Source: Undaria pinnatifida
Taxonomy: Eukaryota > Sar > Phaeophyceae > Laminariales > Alariaceae
DNA: 64,000 bases
Reading direction: 5' to 3'
NCBI GenBank assembly: GCA_012845835.1
Contig: JABAKD010000020.1
Span: 12,949,488-13,013,487, forward strand
This document shows, in pieces, positions 1 through 12,309 of this stretch (positions are counted from its first letter, which is position 1; each line of letters opens with the position of its first letter). The notes beneath the pieces are model-generated. The model saw only the letters and a list, made by a program, of their open reading frames with translations, did not search any database and had not been told where the DNA came from. Made by a program: the position numbers and the translations under genes.

Positions 1-480
1 AAAACCCGTTTCTGATGGGGACAAAATGCGACAGCTGTGGAAGGACGGGCATCAGTTTATCAAGTATATCCTGTAAGTCTTACAACCGGTGAGGGGAGGG
101 TGGAGATTTTTTAAGCGTGAGGGCCGGGGGCGGGGGGGGTCGGGGTAGTAGAGGGTGGGGAGGGGGAGCTCAATCTGTGCGGCAGCTATAAACCCTTGAA
201 GGAAGGGGACAACTCTGACGCTTGTGGAAGGAACGCATCAGTTTATCATGTATATCCTGTAAATCGTTCAACCGGTGAGGAGAGGGGTTGGAAGTGTTCG
301 AAAGGGGTGCTAGGTCTAGACGATGGTGCGGGTGGTGAGGAAGGAGGAGGCGTCGGGGGGGGGTTATTGGAGCTACGGCATGGATGGCTAGAAAGGTACT
401 GAGGTGATATCACTTGTCTGGTGGTAGTGTTTATTACTCTAGCGCATTATATTTTCGGTAGGGCGGGGGGGGAGGGGTTG
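1..480 (-). repeat. Dispersed repeat E, copy cut by the window start
   Basis: Reverse-complement match to 2990-3700: aaaacccgttt...ggggacaaaat, cagctgtggaagga, cagtttatca-gtatatcctgtaa, ccggtgagg. The motif block occurs twice here (1-110 and 195-290), separated by G-rich sequence. Confidence 0.7.
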
Positions 481-883
481 TGTGCGTGTGTGTCAGCGGG
501 GAGGGGGGAAGAGGGGGGCGGGATGTGGCGATCGTAGCGGGGGACGGAGGTGGATGACAGCAAATATTCTACCTGCGTGTTACATGCAAATGCCCAACAT
601 TTCAAAGACAAAATATAAAGTGGAAGGGAGGAAAATGGTTACCTATTACGTGATTTTGGCTTTACTTTGATTATATCTACCTGGTATATACGAGTAGTGC
701 TTTCGGGTTATCGCATAAGATAATACGAGTACTACTACGGCAGGTCCTTGTTAGAACTGCTGTGGTGTACAACGTTTTATGGCTTCAGTTGTCCGTAAGA
801 TATAATATTCTAATCTATATGTGCGATCATGTGTCACCATGACGATTATTTCATAAATAGTGACTACATTTGTTTGTTTTTTT

Positions 884-1190
884 CACACATCTACTTCCGA
901 GCTTCTGGGCAAGACATGGTCACAGGTGTTGTCCCTTCTTCCCCCCGGTTCCTGCCTTCAATTTTTATCGCGCATAGGGTCCAGCAATCCCACTGCTCGT
1001 CGATTTTTCATCAAGTGTTGCTAACTCACGCTCTCGCGCTTTCCGCAAGTCAATTTGTGCTCAAGAAAAAGTCCCCACGAATTTATGCGAGTATGCACTC
1101 GGGGGGATTCGAACGCACGAAGCTGACCCAAACCAGGCTCGAGGATAACCTGATACGCCACCGGGGCGACCGCTTCATATACCAATGCGA
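884..1190 (-). mobile_element. tRNA-derived SINE, copy A
   Basis: On the minus strand the head resembles a tRNA with A-box-like TGGCGTATCAGG and B-box GTTCGAATCC (about 1170-1095). A body follows (agcgcgagagcgtgagttag..., cgataaaaattgaaggcagg) and a 3' end containing catggtcacaggtg in plus sense. It matches copies at 46985-47310 and 57340-57620. Confidence 0.75.
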
Positions 1191-1199
1191 CTTAAAATG

Positions 1200-1504
1200 C
1201 CAGATGTGATAGCTACCAGGTACTATTTTGATGCTATCTATACGAGCAGTGCCCTCTGGTTATCGCACAAGATCATACGAGTTATGCGTTACTTCGCTTA
1301 AGCATATGTAGAGGCATACGTTACTTCAGTTAGCACAGGTTGTGAGGCGATCATGCAGACGGTGCGCATGGAATATTCTGCGTACTATGAATAGCATCAT
1401 AGGTTAGTAGTGTCGTCTACCGCAATTTCAACATATCTGCCTGCAATTCCTTTTTCGCATTACTGTATTAGTAGATGATATACGATTATAACATATCCTG
1501 AATT
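1200..1504. other. No gene seen
   Basis: AT-rich unique-looking DNA with a TACCAGGTA motif at 1214-1222 and short matches to flanking repeats. Nothing codes convincingly. Confidence 0.6.
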
Positions 1505-1900
1505 TTCCATGTCGAACATGCTGTGGTCCTGTAGATGTCGCGTTCACGTCTGGCGCTCGTGTTAGTGGTAACTCACGAAAACATGCCCTAGCATGTAGTG
1601 GATGATCGCTGAGTGATTTTCCTTTCCTATATATCACGCTATATCACGCCAGGTAGCATATGTCAACGCAATCGCTTTCTTGAAAATGACAAACGAAACT
1701 TCTTCACACACCTGATATAGAGGAGACGTGTAGTGGTACTCCGAGTGGGGATGGTATATATTGACATGCTACCTGGTGTGATGCAGAGAAAAGAAACACC
1801 ACTCAGCGATCATCCACTACATGCTAGGGCATGTTTTCGTGAGCACTACTAACACGAGCATCAGACGTGGACGCGGCATCTACAGGACCACGTCATTTTC
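1505..1900. repeat. Foldback: inverted repeat with ~145-bp arms
   Basis: 1505-1660 (gtcgaacatgctgtggtcct ... catgtagtggatgatcgct) recurs inverted at 1755-1900 (agcgatcatccactacatg ... caggaccacgtcattttcgac), about 90 bp apart. Imperfect arms; possible foldback transposon. Confidence 0.75.
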
Positions 1901-1917
1901 GACGACATTTAAAATAC

Positions 1918-2645
1918 AGGGCGTATAATCGTACATTAGCTAATAATAATGTAAAAAGGAAGTAAGACAGATATGTTAAAATTGGGGTAGATCACAATAC
2001 CAACCTACGAGTATTACGTGGGGTATTTCGTACCTACTGTCTGCATGATCGCCTCCCAACCTCTTCCAACCGAAGTAGCATATTCCTAACGAAGTAACGA
2101 AATTGAGCGCGGGCACATCAAGCGTGCCTTTTGACGATTTGCTCTTCTCCCCCTCGTGTTCAATGGTGGTGACCATTACATTACCCCATCACCTCGCTTG
2201 TTGCATTGCAATATGTATCTCTGTCTTAGATTTGGCGCCTTCAGAGCCCCACATAGGCACGGTATAAATCATGGGCGTATAATCGTACATTTGCTAATAG
2301 TAATGTGAAAAGGAAGTACAGGCACATATATGTTGAAACTGGGGTAGACCACACTACCAACCTACGAGTATTACGTAGGGTATTTCGTCCCGACCGTCTG
2401 CATGATCGCCTCCCAACCACTGCCAAACGGAGTAGCATATTCCTAACGAAGCAACGTAATTGAGCGCGGGCACATCAAGCGTTCCTTTCAAAACACTGAC
2501 GATTTTTGCACTTCTCTCCCTCGTGTTTTTCCATGGTGGTGACAGCAGTGCATGACCCCATCACCTCGCTTGTTGTATTTGCAGTATGTATCTCTGTCTT
2601 ACAATTGGTGACCTCAGAGCCCCACGTCGGCACGGTAAATATCAT
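1918..2645. repeat. Tandem direct duplication, ~355-bp unit
   Basis: The unit beginning gggcgtataatcgtacatt occurs at about 1918 and 2273 and runs through ctacgagtattacgt, ctgcatgatcgcctcccaac, gagcgcgggcacatcaagcg to agagccccac-t-ggcacggt. The two units have diverged by scattered substitutions and small indels. Confidence 0.8.
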
Positions 2646-2789
2646 GGTAACTACATGGTTGCACCGGCCGATTGGAATGTTCTATTTTGCGATCCATGTA
2701 AAATAACACACCACGAAGCTATGACACATCATTGTGTGTACCACACCTCTACATGATTGTTCCGAATTATTGTCTTGTATTAATGGTGT

Positions 2790-2905
2790 TTTTGTTGCTC
2801 TCATTAACTCGCATAATCAAGTCCGTGGTCACAGGACCGGCTCCAGTCACTCTGGAGCTGAGAAATACCCCAGAGAAAAAACACAAACAAACCAAAGGTC
2901 ATTCA
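2790..2905 (+). repeat. Dispersed repeat F, short copy
   Basis: ctcattaactcgcataatc, ccgtggtcacagg, a GCTCCAG/CTGGAGC hairpin, then a-rich acaaacaaaccaaagg. It matches 9820-9940 and 13255-13380; a fragment is at 4598-4660. Confidence 0.7.
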
Positions 2906-2989
2906 TATAAATAGCCAGGCCTGGTTGTTGGAATATACGGGCGATTCCGAAAGGCCGGTGTTCCCCCTCCTCCTGACACACACGCAAGA

Positions 2990-3890
2990 AACAGACCCCC
3001 CCCCCCCCCTCCCCCGCCGCCCCACCTTAATAAATCAAATCTGCTAGAATAATAAACACTGCAGGCAGGTGATATCACCTCATTACCTATTCAACCAGCC
3101 ATGCCGTAGCTCCTATCCATTTATTTCCTATTTCCACGCGCCCCCTCCTTCCCCACCACCCGCACCATCGCCTAGGCAGACCTAGCACGTATAGTAAAGT
3201 TCCTCCCACATTCATGCGACCTAAAGGGGTTTGATTCCCCCCCCAATCGCTCCCCCCCCCTCGTTTTGTTCTCCCCCGCCGCCGCACCTGGAATCAAAAA
3301 TCTGCCAGAGTGATAAACACTACCTGGTACCAGACAGTTGGTACCGCCTCATTAGCTTTTTAGCCGCCCATACCGTAGCTCCAATTCATGCCCCTCCCCC
3401 CCCTTCGAACAATCCGCCCTCTCCTCACCGGTTGTACGACTTCCAGGATATACATGATGAACTGGTGCATCCCTTCCATAACCGTCACATTTGTCCCCTT
3501 AAAGGATTTATTGTTTCCGCGGACAGATTGTTGCCCCCCCCCCCCCCCCCGCTCCCTCTTGTTCGAACCCCGGCCCCCATGCCCTTGAAATATCCGCCCT
3601 CCCCTCACCCGGTTATGCGACTTACAGGATACACTTGATAAACTGATGCATTTCCTTCCAGAGCTGTGAGATTTTGTCCCCCTCAAAAGCGGGTTTTATA
3701 GTTTCCGCGCATAGACTGCCTAACATCACCTGGTATAAGGTACACGGTGAGTGTAGTTCCAAGGGGAGTCGCCGACCTATATCGTTTATGAGGACACACA
3801 ACCCGTAATACCCGATTGCGGAGTATCACACAGCTTGCGAAGATGAGTTTCGACGAAATCTTCGATCTCACAGCTGGAGGAGTGTAATTT
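2990..3890 (+). repeat. Dispersed repeat E, fullest copy
   Basis: Order: C-rich tract, atctgctagaataataaac, palindrome AGGTGATATCACCT (3068-3081), atgccgtagctcc, a second left block at 3290-3380, ctcaccggttgtacgac, tgtccccctcaaaagcggg, caaggggagtcgccgacc, and the right end with hairpin motif cgaagatgagtttcgacgaa. No protein frame recognised. Confidence 0.75.
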
Positions 3891-5010
3891 TATTTCTACA
3901 ATTAATTAAATCAAAAGATACTCCTTTATAATACATGGTGTCCTTATTTTATGCCGCTAATATCGTACGTCTACGCAGTAGTGGTGATGAATGTCTCAAG
4001 TAAATCTCTTTACTACGGTATAGTGTACCACTACTCGTCTTGATACAATGATTTTAATTTATGCGCGCGTGTCGTCGGCTCGCCCTAAAAATGCGGAATG
4101 CGCCAGGAAAAAACTTCACTTCACTCCCTGCCGGTTGATGGCGTGGCAATCTTCAATCTTGCACATCGGCCCAGATAAACCCGAGACGCCAGACCTGACT
4201 CGTACCCAGGCCCCAGCTCTTTGGGGGGCTCGAGGTCGGCAGGGGCAGTCGCGCGGCTCCACAGCGTGCTTTGGCGGCGTTTTTCCGAAAATAACGGGCG
4301 GCCGAAAGACCAGCCTCGACCAATAAAACCAATCAGACCGGGGGGCAGGGGGGGGGTCCAGCAAGTCCTGGGTTTACAACGGGTCGAGTATTTGTTGTGC
4401 GGTGTGGTTCAGGTGTTGTTGTTTGCGTCCCGCTATTATATTATGGCGCACCAATTTAAAAACAACCGAAAAAGACACTTCAGCTGTGATATCGATCATT
4501 ATAATTCCGTTGAAACTCACCTTTGCAAGCGCCTATTTTTTTTAATTATTCTAAATACGTTAGCTGCGAGTATATATTATATATCTACATGTATGTATGG
4601 TTGTTGTTGTTGTCTCACACGTAAAAAATCTAGAGTCCGTGGTCACACAAAGGTGCTGGAGCCCTAGGAAGATCCGAAAACCCAAATGAAATTAAAATTC
4701 GTCCGGGAAATACTACGCTTTCCCACCTAAAAACGCACGATACGAACAGGGCGCATAAGTGAAATGATCCAATGTGCAAACTGAACTCACCAGGCCGCGG
4801 GTATCCACTCAACTACAGCATAGAAGGGTTCCCCCATTCCCACAACTAACCAACTCGCGGCTACAAACTACAGCGGTTGGGCTGCCTGCACCGTACGAAC
4901 GGCACAGTAATCGTGAGCACAGACGAACGCGCCTGCTGTCTGGAGTGCTGTCAGAGTAACGACCCGCGGGCATCCAATAAACAAAGAGCAATCGAACCAA
5001 AAACCAGGGC
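3891..5010. other. Intergenic, repeat fragments only
   Basis: Contains a diverged copy of the hairpin motif of repeat E (about 4480-4530) and a repeat F fragment (4598-4660). Frames open near 4050-4360 and 4800-5000 on both strands show no domain and overlap each other. Confidence 0.6.
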
Positions 5011-5416
5011 TTGTCATGGACCGGTGCTGGTGGGGCGGCCCATCAGCCCGGCCCGGCCCATCAAGCTTTTTTTTTATGGGCTGCGGCCCGGCCCGGCCCA
5101 TCAGTTTTTTATTTGATCCATGGGCCGCGGCCCGGCCCGGCCCACCAAATTTTCATAGGATGGACCACGGCCCGGCCCGGCCTATCATTTATTTTGAGGA
5201 TGGGCGGCGGCCCGGCCCGGCCCATCAGATTTTCAGAGGCCGGGCCGCGGCCCGGCCCGGCCCGTCAATTTTTCAAATTTGTGGGCCCGGCTCGGCCCGG
5301 CCCATGACATCCGCTGCGAGGCCCATGAGACACGGGCTTCATATGGTGGGCCGGCCCGTGGAGTTGAAGAGCCGGCCCGTGGGTCGGCCCATGGGTCGGC
5401 CCACGGGCTAGCCCAT
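5011..5416. repeat. GGCCCG minisatellite, array 1
   Basis: About eight degenerate units of GGCCCGGCCCGGCCCATCA plus an AT-rich spacer, many joined by GGGCCGCGGCCC. All frames stay open and give Pro/Ala/Arg/Gly-rich artefactual peptides. Confidence 0.88.
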
Positions 5417-5740
5417 GTGTTACCCCATACTAAAAAGTGCGCATTGACGTTTTCTTATATTTTCGTTTTGATTATTATCGGCTATTAGTATTACCAGGTA
5501 TTAGGCATGATTTTATACCGATTGGTAGCCGTTTAATTTTGAAACAAATATCCTCAACACGTCAGCTGTGACTGAAAATTTTGTGTCGATACTCATCTTT
5601 GCAAGCTGCGTGATACCCCTTATTTATTTCAGGATCTACTGTCATCATACTTCCTGTAGCTGCTTCCGGCCCATGAGTCACACACATCCACTTCCCGCTC
5701 AGTCTTGATCCATCAACCAGCTACATCGTAGCAAATTTAA

Positions 5741-6300
5741 TGCCTGCTCCGATGGATTATGCTCCGACTGGTGGACCACCACCTTCTGTGCCTGCGACGT
5801 CCACACCAGCAGCATGACCTGCTGCTGCGATACCCGCACCTGCTATAACAGCTGCTGCAACGCCTGCACCTGCTCACGGTCTTTCATCCGAAGACAACAA
5901 AGATAACGCTCTACCTGGTAGTTATCTTTTCTTTTGTGCCGGCTTCCCATGCGACTGCAGCAGCAGCAAGCTTCATTCTTGGTTCTACAACGACACCCAC
6001 AAAGGTGAATGTCACTACAGGCTTCGGCCAAAAGATGGCCCCTGTCTGGCCCTGCTTTTGGGGAAATAAGTGTTCACCGGCGGTTCTGTTTGGCACTGGG
6101 CCGAACCATGGCGAGAACGTTCAATAATTGCTGTCTGAAGCGCGGAGAAGGCGAGGAGTGTCCCCTGTGCACTCACAATTGTACGGAGGCTTTTATAAGA
6201 CATTGCAGAAGGATGACGACGCAGAGTGGAAGTTGGTCGTCGCCGCGACGAGGAGATGAGCACAAAAGCAACGAGTCAGCGCGCAGAGGTGTTCGTCGAG
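5741..6300 (+). pseudogene. Broken coding-like stretch, function unknown
   Basis: From ATG at about 5741 a Pro/Ala-rich frame is interrupted by TGA (about 5816). It continues as a Cys-rich frame (CAGFPCDCSSSKLHSWFY, HYRLRPKDGPCLALLLGK) to TAA (about 6067), then GGSVWHWAEPWRERSIIA. A frame-shifted continuation (QLYGGFYKTLQKDDDAEWKL) follows near 6185-6240. Composition suggests a former gene or transposon ORF; no family recognised. Confidence 0.3.
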
Positions 6301-7689
6301 GTAGCACCAGGTGGGTAGTTGTGAGGATCGTGCTTCTCGTCTAGTTTTTTTTAGAAAGAGGGCAAGAGTTTCTTGTCTTGGCTGGACACAAAATGCTCTT
6401 GACGGGGATATACGAATTGTCTGTATGTACGAGGCACTACTGTATAGTGTATAGCGTAGATGTCGGTCCGATCGACTAAGCTTGCATCGTCTGTTATGTT
6501 GTGCGCTATACAATAAAAAATAGGAGTACATTTTATGTTGTAATTTTGTTTCCGTTGTTGGATTATGATCTCTCTCTTTTTTCTTTCTTCTTTTCTTTCG
6601 TTTTTTCTTGCTTGCCAAGCAAAGGGGCAGCATCGCCACGGCGGAGAGCGTAATAGGTGCAGCGTGGGGAGAGGAGAGGCTGGGCATCGCGTGGGTAAGC
6701 AAACACCACAACAGCGAGGACCAGAGGGTCGGGGTTGGGATGGGCTAGGCTGGGACGGCTGAACGCAGCCATTGGAAACGAAGGCATGCACCGAAACTAT
6801 AAATAATAAATACATTGGTTTACTATAACTGTCTCAAAGCAGTTTGTGACCACGTAATTTGTACCAGGTACGAGTATCTATAATACAAGTATCAATTTAG
6901 GATGAAGAATCAGCACGGACAAAGGGTGTACTGATTTCGCTTAGTAAAAAGAACAGATTTAACAAAATATTGTTGATTTGGATTTCATCACAATATCAAA
7001 TATGACCTCTATAATACTGTATACAACATAGACGGCTATAGAATAACGGAGAAGGTATACGACACAAGAAAAGCGGGGGGAAAATCAAAATATATCACCG
7101 TCTGACCATAATATAATGGACCAGTATAGTGGAAACTACAGTAGTAATAAATTTACAAAATAGATATGTTAGATCTAGCTTAAAATTCCCCACCTAAAGT
7201 AAAAATACCAACACTAACCATTAGACTATAGTGGAGAAAAACAAAAGATGTATACATTTTTTTTTCCAAACAAATAGGACCCCTCCCAACAAAAAACTTC
7301 CCCATACAGTATAATATTACAAGTACCAATAACGCAGCTTGCAAAGATGAGTATTGACACGAAATTCGTCGAACTCACGGCTGACGTCCTTGACATATTT
7401 TTTTATGAAGTAACACTAAGAAATGCCTACGACGACAGACTGCTGGAGGGGTCCTAAATTGTTGAATTCCTGGTAAAAGTGCTGCTTGCTGCTGTGCATT
7501 GCAATTATTTATATTAATATTAATAGTTACGAGGTATAAATTAAAGAAAAATCGGATAACTTCAATGATCTGCTTGGTGCTTGGTGCTGTATAGACAAGA
7601 AACAGCTGATACCGTGACACGCAGCTAATATTTCCTTCTAATGCCCGTTCATGATTACATTTCTCTAAATTCCTCCGGCACAGGTCACG
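6301..7689. other. No gene seen
   Basis: AT-rich DNA. A TACCAGGTA motif is at 6862-6870 and a diverged repeat E hairpin at about 7330-7385. Minus-strand frames at 6350-6815 include simple-sequence Lys/Ser tracts and no domain. Confidence 0.55.
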
Positions 7690-8085
7690 GTGCCGTCGAC
7701 ATCGAGTCAACAGCGCAATCATCATGTGGGCGGCGCTTCGTCAGAGTACACACCCCCCTTCTGCAAGACGCTGGTTGGGAAGTGTGCTTCTTCTCTCGTG
7801 GGGGGCTTCAGCCACTCAGCCGTTTTCTTTGACGAACAGCCAGAGATGAAGCACGTACGCGCGAAGGCTCTACGAAGTCTTGCTGCAAAGGCGCAGGCTG
7901 TCGTTGAAGGGGATGTAGGATATGTAGTCATGAAGTGTGTGGTGCTCGTGAAACGTGATAGGCCACGACATGTGGATGAGCGGCTGCACCCGTCAATGTT
8001 GTTCATGGGGCAGTATGCACAGCAGCAGTTGTTTCTTAGGGCAGTTTGTTGTTTGGTTCTGCTTGCGTCCTGTCCGGAGTAAAGT
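7690..8085 (+). CDS. Unassigned open frame
   Basis: Plus-strand frame ending at TAA about 8082, containing AVFFDEQPEMKHVRAKALRS and GDVGYVVMKCVVLVKRDRPR. The opposite strand is also open, which weakens the case. It may be an exon or transposon remnant; no motif recognised. Confidence 0.2.
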
Positions 8086-8282
8086 TTACTCTGGTGCTGG
8101 CAGCAGCAACCGCGGGTTGTGCTTGGTATGCAGAGATACGTCTGATTTGTAAAGCATCTCCAGTTTTCGTTCGGTATGCATATCGCGAGTATCGAATCCA
8201 TTGTTTTCCTCGCCTGTTGTTGCTGCTGTTTTTTGCTGCGAAACAAACTGTAAACCGCTCTTCTGCGGCTTTTATTTTGCAC

Positions 8283-8950
8283 AGGTTACACGCGGGCCGG
8301 CCCGTGTCTTGGCCACTAAATGTGGGTTGTTTGCCTCGCATGGGCAGGGCGGACGTCGAAGTCGTCATAGTACTTGCCGCACATAACATATGATGGGCCG
8401 CGGCCCGGGCCGACCCGCCAAAACGCGTGGGCCATCTCATGGGCAGGGTTGACTTCGTCATGGCACATATTATAGCAGCAACAGCAGTACACCACATTTC
8501 ATGGGCCGCGGCCCGGGCCGGCCTGTGAAAACTCGTGGGCCGCCTCATGGGCTCGGCAGAGCGGCCCATATAAAGCCCACATCTCATGGGCCGCGGCCCG
8601 GCCCGGCCCATCAAATTTTCACATGATGGGCCGCGGCCCAGCCCGGCCCATCAAATTTTCAGATGATGGGCCGCGGCCCGGCCCGGCCCATCAAATTTCC
8701 ACACGATGGGCCGCAGCCCGGCCCGGCCCATCAAATTTCATAAACTCTCGGCCCGGCCCAGCTCGGCCCACCAAATTTTCAAAACTCTCGGCCCGGCCCG
8801 GCCCGGCCTATCAAATTTTCAAAACTCTCGGCCCGGCCCGGCCCGGCCCGGCCCATCACATTATTATTTTTTTCGGCCCGGCCCGGCCCGGCCCATGACA
8901 ATTTTCAGATCGACCCGGCCCGGCCCGGCCCGCACTTTCAGCCCATGACA
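8283..8950. repeat. GGCCCG minisatellite, array 2
   Basis: The unit is about 44 bp in the middle (8580-8740): ATGGGCCGCGGCCCGGCCC + GGCCCATCAAATTTTCA. It shortens to pure GGCCC runs at 8820-8935; the left part (8283-8580) is interrupted by unrelated sequence. It shares its core with the 5.0 kb array. Confidence 0.88.
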
Positions 8951-9148
8951 TGCCCTGCCAAAAATCACCTTACAAATATCAATGATCGCCACGTCTTCCC
9001 GAGTTATCTGACAGGCCGCAGCGCAGCTACGACGCCTGTGCCTGAAAATTGAAAATTGCCGGGGGTCGTTCCCCATGAAGGGTATACAACTCTACCATCT
9101 CTACAAAAATCAGATATGGGTATTCCCAGGCGGCGTCGACCGGCATTA

Positions 9149-9655
9149 TGTACTACATGAAAGTACGCGTGTCGCTATCTTTTTTTTTTCTTTTTTTCAT
9201 CCTCCGGCGGATGGGGAGAAATAAAGCTTAAGCTCACCACATTTCCACGTATTTTCATACTCGTTGTGTGTCGATTTAACTCAGTTGCTTTCGCAACCCA
9301 ACGCTAGCTGGCGCACCCTTCGGATTCCACTGTAGTGATAGCGTGAGCTGACCCTATCAGTGGTCCTCGTTAGGGTCAGCTCACTAGCTATCACGTACAT
9401 GTGTATGTACTACATGAAAGTACGCGTGTCGCTATCTTTTTTTCTTCTTTTTTTTTCACCCTCCGGCGGATGGGGAGAAATAAAGCTTAAGCTCACCACA
9501 CTTCCACGTATTTTCATACTCGTCGTGTGTCGATTTAACTCAGTTGCGTTCGCAACCCAACGCTAGCTGGCGCACCCTTCGGATTCCACTGTAGTGATCG
9601 CGTGAGCTGACCCTATCAGTGGTCCTCGTTAGGGTCAGCTCACGCTATCACTACA
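9149..9655 (+). repeat. Tandem ~260-bp pair, each ending in a 24-25-bp perfect-stem hairpin
   Basis: Unit 1 about 9149-9394, unit 2 about 9409-9654, starting tactacatgaaagtacgcg, with a T-rich tract, ccctccggcggatgggga, and gttgcgttcgcaacccaacg. Each ends in gatAGCGTGAGCTGACCCTA, a 14-nt loop, and the complementary arm (TAGGGTCAGCTCACG). Confidence 0.85.
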
Positions 9656-9819
9656 TATATATCACTACACGCTATCATTTCGTCTTTTATTTCGATGTTC
9701 CCCTCTGAAAAGTGGCTAGAAAAAAATAAAAAAAATCCCCCAGTAGTTAAGGTAGCGTTCGTTCCGTAGTTCTTGCTCGAGCCTTTCTTGTGGCTACGGA
9801 GTGCCGGTAAGTCATATCG

Positions 9820-10260
9820 ATGTTGTTGTTGTTCTCACATTCACTCGGGTAATCAAGTCCGTGGTCACAGGACAGGCTCCAGTCACTCTGGAGTTGAGAA
9901 ATACCCCGAAGGAAAAAACCCAAACAAACCAAAAGTGATACACACATATATCATAGCTGACGCAATTCATGCCTCCGCCAGAAATATATTAAAAAGTGAA
10001 ATCGGGAGTCAACCTACGATGTGCCAGGTCCATACTGGTTGGTGTATACGTCTCACTACTCGCGCCAGGAAAAACCGACTTAACCGCTTGCCACCCAAGA
10101 AAAGACCACAGTGTATATATTGCACGTAGTACCTATCACTGCGCATACGCACGTCAGGCTCAAGTCAATTGGAAAAAAAGAAAGAAGAAAAGATAAATCG
10201 AAAAAACAGAGGAAAAGAAAAGAAGAAAAAAGACAAGAGGAAGCAAGGAAAGGAAAGGAA
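9820..10260 (+). repeat. Dispersed repeat F, long copy 1
   Basis: Starts gttgttgttctcacattcac, contains the hairpin gctccagtcactctggag, then agctgacgcaattcatgcc, gaaatcgggagtca, ctatcact-cgcatacgcacg and an AAAGAAGAAAAG-rich tail. Co-linear with 13255-13610. Confidence 0.78.
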
Positions 10261-12309
10261 AAAACACCATACTAGCAGACCCTAGGAGCTGACTAAAGAC
10301 GGCATTGGGCTCATAGAGGGCATCAATGGCGCTGGGGGGAGAACGCAACAAGGCGAAGAAGTCATGGCGGCCTTACGCTAACTTGTGACGGTCATTGGAA
10401 TACCAGGTATCAACTGCGTGATGTCAGAACAGCAACAACTTGCTGTTGCCAACGGAATTTGTACATGTAGCTACTGCTTGTGTGCTGTGCCCAGTGTGCG
10501 GCGTGTACCGCCGTGTACGCAATCTGAACCATGTTCTGCATAGAGCCCTCAAGCTGCGGTACGTCAACGCTTTGGCACGAAAACGTGCTCGCTGTGCAGC
10601 TGCCGACGTGCTGACTGTACGCGATAGTGCTAAGCAGCTCGTCGTCGGTGTAATTCCTCATGCCTCTCTGCACGACTACTCTGACGACGCGCTGCTTAAC
10701 ACCACAGGGTATTTGCGATTTTTTTCAAATTCGTCTCACAACATGGACTCGACGAAAATGTGAAAATAATAATGTAATAATAATGAAACCGACGTACGTT
10801 GAAACCCAAGGCCAACCAACCCAACTCTAAGAAAAATAATATTTTATACCTGGTATGATTTTATTAAAGAAGTAACAATTTAGTTTTATTATAGACTATA
10901 TAAATATAATAAAATATAATAATAGGAGATATTAAGAAAATTTGATCAGCATTTTCAGAGAAAAAAGGGGGACAAACAAGTTTCTAAACTAAGCGTTTCG
11001 TGTTGTTTTTTTCGTGGGTTACGTTGGCCTTGGATTGTAACGTTCGACGGTTTCAATACCTAACTGTAATATGTGTTTACCCTAACCCATACGAAATACC
11101 GGTCGAAGTGCCCCCTAGCAGTTGTTTGATAATGACGTCACTAGGTGCAATGGTTGAAAAAAACAAATAATGTGCATCACGCGCGCCGCGGGCCTTGGCA
11201 GTAAGATATCCGTGTACACATAGCATGGCGCGCTTGGCCGGGGGCTTGTGCTTTGTTTCAGATGTTCGCTGCTGCTACTGCTGCTACTGCGGTTTCAGTG
11301 GAATGATAGTCCGCCCCACACCGTGCGTCCGACCCAGCGCCCCCTCTGTTATCGGCAAGCGGAGCCCGGCGATGCAATACGCAATAGTCTGGAGCACTTT
11401 GTAAAGCAGGCGGGCAGTGGCAGTACGTGCAACAGGCAGCGGTTGCAATGTTCCGTACAGCATGCAATACTCCAAAACGTGAACTTCAACACGACAGCAT
11501 GCAATACCTGCCTGGCGTCATATATATATGATATACCCGACGTCTACTGTATGTACTTCGTATATGCAAGACTAAGACGCAATGGATGCTACTCAGAGGC
11601 GCCATGATACGCACAACGTGCAACGGAACGTGTCAAGGGCTTGCCAACAGCCGCCGCAGCAGGAACATTAGGCAGAGCTCTTTCAAAACTAATGTGATAC
11701 TTCGAAGTAATATACTTGCACAGCAAGAAATTCCACTACGTGATGCGTGCTTCGAAAAAGGTATTAATAGCACGTTGTGGTTGGACTTTTTTTTCTGAAA
11801 GAAACAGACCTCCCAAAACCGCCGGAAAGATAATATCATCTCGTAATTGCAATATCACTTTTTCAATAGGCTACAAGTATACCAGGCATATGTATGTCAA
11901 GGGAGGAAGAACTCGGAAGGACTGCACGGCCAATGACCTAGGGATGGAACGTTGATGAGGGCCGGGATAGACTGCCAGGTATATCGGTAATAGCGATTAT
12001 TAAATGAAAAAATGTGGGGAAGGGAAGTGGGGAAATGGTTGGCAGAGGGTCATGCTGGTAGGAGAGATCCTATCTGTCTACTGCTTTATTATGGAAGGGC
12101 GTTCGATTTATATCGGAACATCTACGCTCTATACACTCATGTTGTCGGCGGGCAATAATAATGGAATGCGGTGTGTATTAATAGTAGGTTTTCAGACGCG
12201 GGTATTGAGGCGTATGTACCAGTATGGGCCGGGCACGTCGCAGGCTGACTCCCGACTTCGCTTTTTTGTATTTTTCTGGCGGAGGCATGAATTGCTTCAG
12301 CTATGACAC
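10261..12309. other. No gene supported
   Basis: Overlapping frames on both strands at 10410-10760 and 11195-11610 lack recognisable domains. 10780-11000 is AT-rich. TACCAGGTA motifs at 10401-10409 and 10847-10855. Nothing else stands out. Confidence 0.5.

Noticed and set aside
829-1209. 126-codon plus frame
   Set aside because: It lies antisense to the SINE and is explained by it.
5011-5411. Long open frames rich in Pro/Ala/Arg/Gly
   Set aside because: All frames are open because the GGCCCG minisatellite lacks stop codons; not a gene.
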